DNA of 12,765 bases, taken from Bacillota bacterium. Lineage in GTDB: Bacteria > Bacillota > Clostridia > Acetivibrionales > DSM-1351. Shown here piece by piece: positions 11,739-12,765 of the stretch (position 1 is the first letter of the stretch; every line of letters begins with the position of its first letter). The DNA is taken from assembly GCA_023395575.1 (NCBI GenBank), contig JAEWZA010000319.1, forward strand, positions 1 to 12,765, read 5' to 3'. The position numbers and the translations under genes are program-made. The notes below the pieces were generated by a model. The model did no database searches, had not been told where the DNA came from, and saw only the letters and a program-made list of their open reading frames with translations.

Positions 11739-12765
11739 ATGGGAATTAAAAGTATAGTTGAAAAAATAATAGGATCATACAGTGATAGAGAATTAAAAAG
11801 AATTTATCCGATTATTGACCAGATAGATGGGTTTGAACCGTCAATACAAAAATTGACAGACGCTGAGTTAAAGGCAAAAACACCAGAATTTAAAGAACGA
11901 TTAGCTAATGGTGAAACACTAGACGATATATTGCCAGAAGCGTTTGCTGTAGTCCGTGAGGCTTCAAGAAGGGTATTGGGGATGAGACATTTCCGAGTTC
12001 AGCTCATTGGTGGTATTGTTCTCCATCAAGGAAGAATATCCGAAATGAAAACAGGTGAAGGTAAAACTCTTGTTGCTACATTACCTGTATACCTTAATGC
12101 TCTTGCCGGCAAGGGTGTTCATGTTGTAACTGTCAATGATTATCTTGCCAGACGTGATAGTGAGTGGATGGGCAAGGTATACAGCTTCCTAGGCTTGACA
12201 GTTGGTTTGATAGTACATGACATGGAAAATGAAGATAGGCGTGCTGCATATAACTGTGATATTACTTATGGAACAAACAATGAGTTAGGATTTGATTACC
12301 TTAGAGACAACATGGTTATCTATAAACAGGATATGGTTCAAAGAGACTTGCACTATGCTATAGTGGATGAAGTTGACTCAATCCTCATAGATGAAGCAAG
12401 AACGCCTCTTATAATTTCAGGACAAGGAGACAAATCCACTGATATGTATAAGAGGGCTAATTCCTTTGCCATTACATTAAAGGCAAGAGTTATTAAGCAG
12501 ATGGATGATAAGGTTGATAGCGATGAAATATTTGATGAGGACTATATTGTTGATGAAAAGGCACATACAACAGTACTTACTGCAAATGGTATTAAAAAGG
12601 CAGAAAAATATTTTGGTATAGAAAATTTATCGGATCCTGAGAATATGACTATATCCCATCATATTAATCAAGCAATTAGAGCACACGGCTTGATGAAAAA
12701 TGAAAAGGATTATGTAGTTAAAGATGGAGAAGTAATTATTGTTGATGAGTTTACCGGAAGAATGA
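11739..12765 (+). CDS. secA: Protein translocase subunit SecA (5' part, cut by window end)
   Basis: ATPase motor that drives unfolded preproteins through SecYEG; the protein is peripheral at the inner face of the membrane. The first 342 codons are present. The nucleotide-binding domain 1 signatures are intact: Walker A MKTGEGKT (103-110), VTVNDYLARRD (130-140), YGTNNELGFDYLRDNM (177-192) and the Walker B DEVDS (210-214) followed by ILIDEARTPLIISG. The preprotein cross-linking domain starts near 228 and ends before VIIVDEFTGRM (332-342). The ATG has GGAGAG (11726-11731) seven bases upstream. No frameshift is seen. A full-length protein of 800-900 residues is expected beyond the window. Confidence 0.98.
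   Translation, partial: MGIKSIVEKIIGSYSDRELKRIYPIIDQIDGFEPSIQKLTDAELKAKTPEFKERLANGETLDDILPEAFAVVREASRRVLGMRHFRVQLIGGIVLHQGRISEMKTGEGKTLVATLPVYLNALAGKGVHVVTVNDYLARRDSEWMGKVYSFLGLTVGLIVHDMENEDRRAAYNCDITYGTNNELGFDYLRDNMVIYKQDMVQRDLHYAIVDEVDSILIDEARTPLIISGQGDKSTDMYKRANSFAITLKARVIKQMDDKVDSDEIFDEDYIVDEKAHTTVLTANGIKKAEKYFGIENLSDPENMTISHHINQAIRAHGLMKNEKDYVVKDGEVIIVDEFTGRM

Noticed and set aside
1..12765. CRISPR array, tRNA, rRNA or insertion-sequence transposase
   Set aside because: No regularly spaced repeats, no tRNA-like cloverleaf with a T-loop that I could see, and no transposase or recombinase gene. The three dispersed repeats are kilobases apart.

Overview
This window is a housekeeping stretch of a low-GC Firmicute, most likely a Clostridia-class anaerobe. 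The evidence is A/T-rich codon use, strong AGGAGG-type ribosome binding sites, a T-box in front of threonyl-tRNA synthetase, the infC-rpmI-rplT operon behind an L20-type attenuator, a YerC-family TrpR-like regulator, and a YcgR/YpfB-type PilZ protein. The species cannot be fixed from sequence alone.

Layout, left to right: an orphan ECF-transporter S-component-like membrane protein (165-701); a near-consensus promoter and threonine T-box riboswitch leading into thrS (784-3126); a 640-base gap holding a large nested inverted-repeat structure that looks like an undescribed structured RNA (about 3205-3446); a two-gene surface-glycosylation pair, a GtrB/DPM-like family 2 glycosyltransferase followed by a family 39-like polytopic transferase (3770-6215); a 400-base gap full of hairpins; thyA and dfrA overlapping by four bases (6616-7889); a promoter, leader attenuator and infC-rpmI-rplT (7923-9300), with infC starting at an AUU codon; a convergent PilZ gene on the minus strand (9338-10045); a 630-base structure-rich gap; yerC and a small membrane-anchored protein of unknown function (10675-11384); and the first 342 codons of secA, cut by the window edge.

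How the genes fit together: thrS and the infC operon are translation genes, each controlled by premature termination in its leader, by uncharged tRNA-Thr and probably by ribosomal protein L20. thyA-dfrA form the dTMP/tetrahydrofolate recycling unit. The two glycosyltransferases probably make a polyprenyl-phosphate-linked sugar and transfer it outside the membrane. The PilZ protein points to c-di-GMP signalling.

The coding genes are ordinary. The unusual content is between them: (i) the nested structure downstream of thrS, with perfectly complementary 13-bp and near-perfect 14-bp arms; (ii) a 22-24-base element present three times (window start, 6346-6369 inverted, 10403-10433), which is not a recognised riboswitch or operator; (iii) long-stem leader structures in front of thyA and yerC; and (iv) a 27-base tandem duplication just upstream of the thrS promoter. 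All structures were found by reading complementarity by eye; no folding or database search was run.
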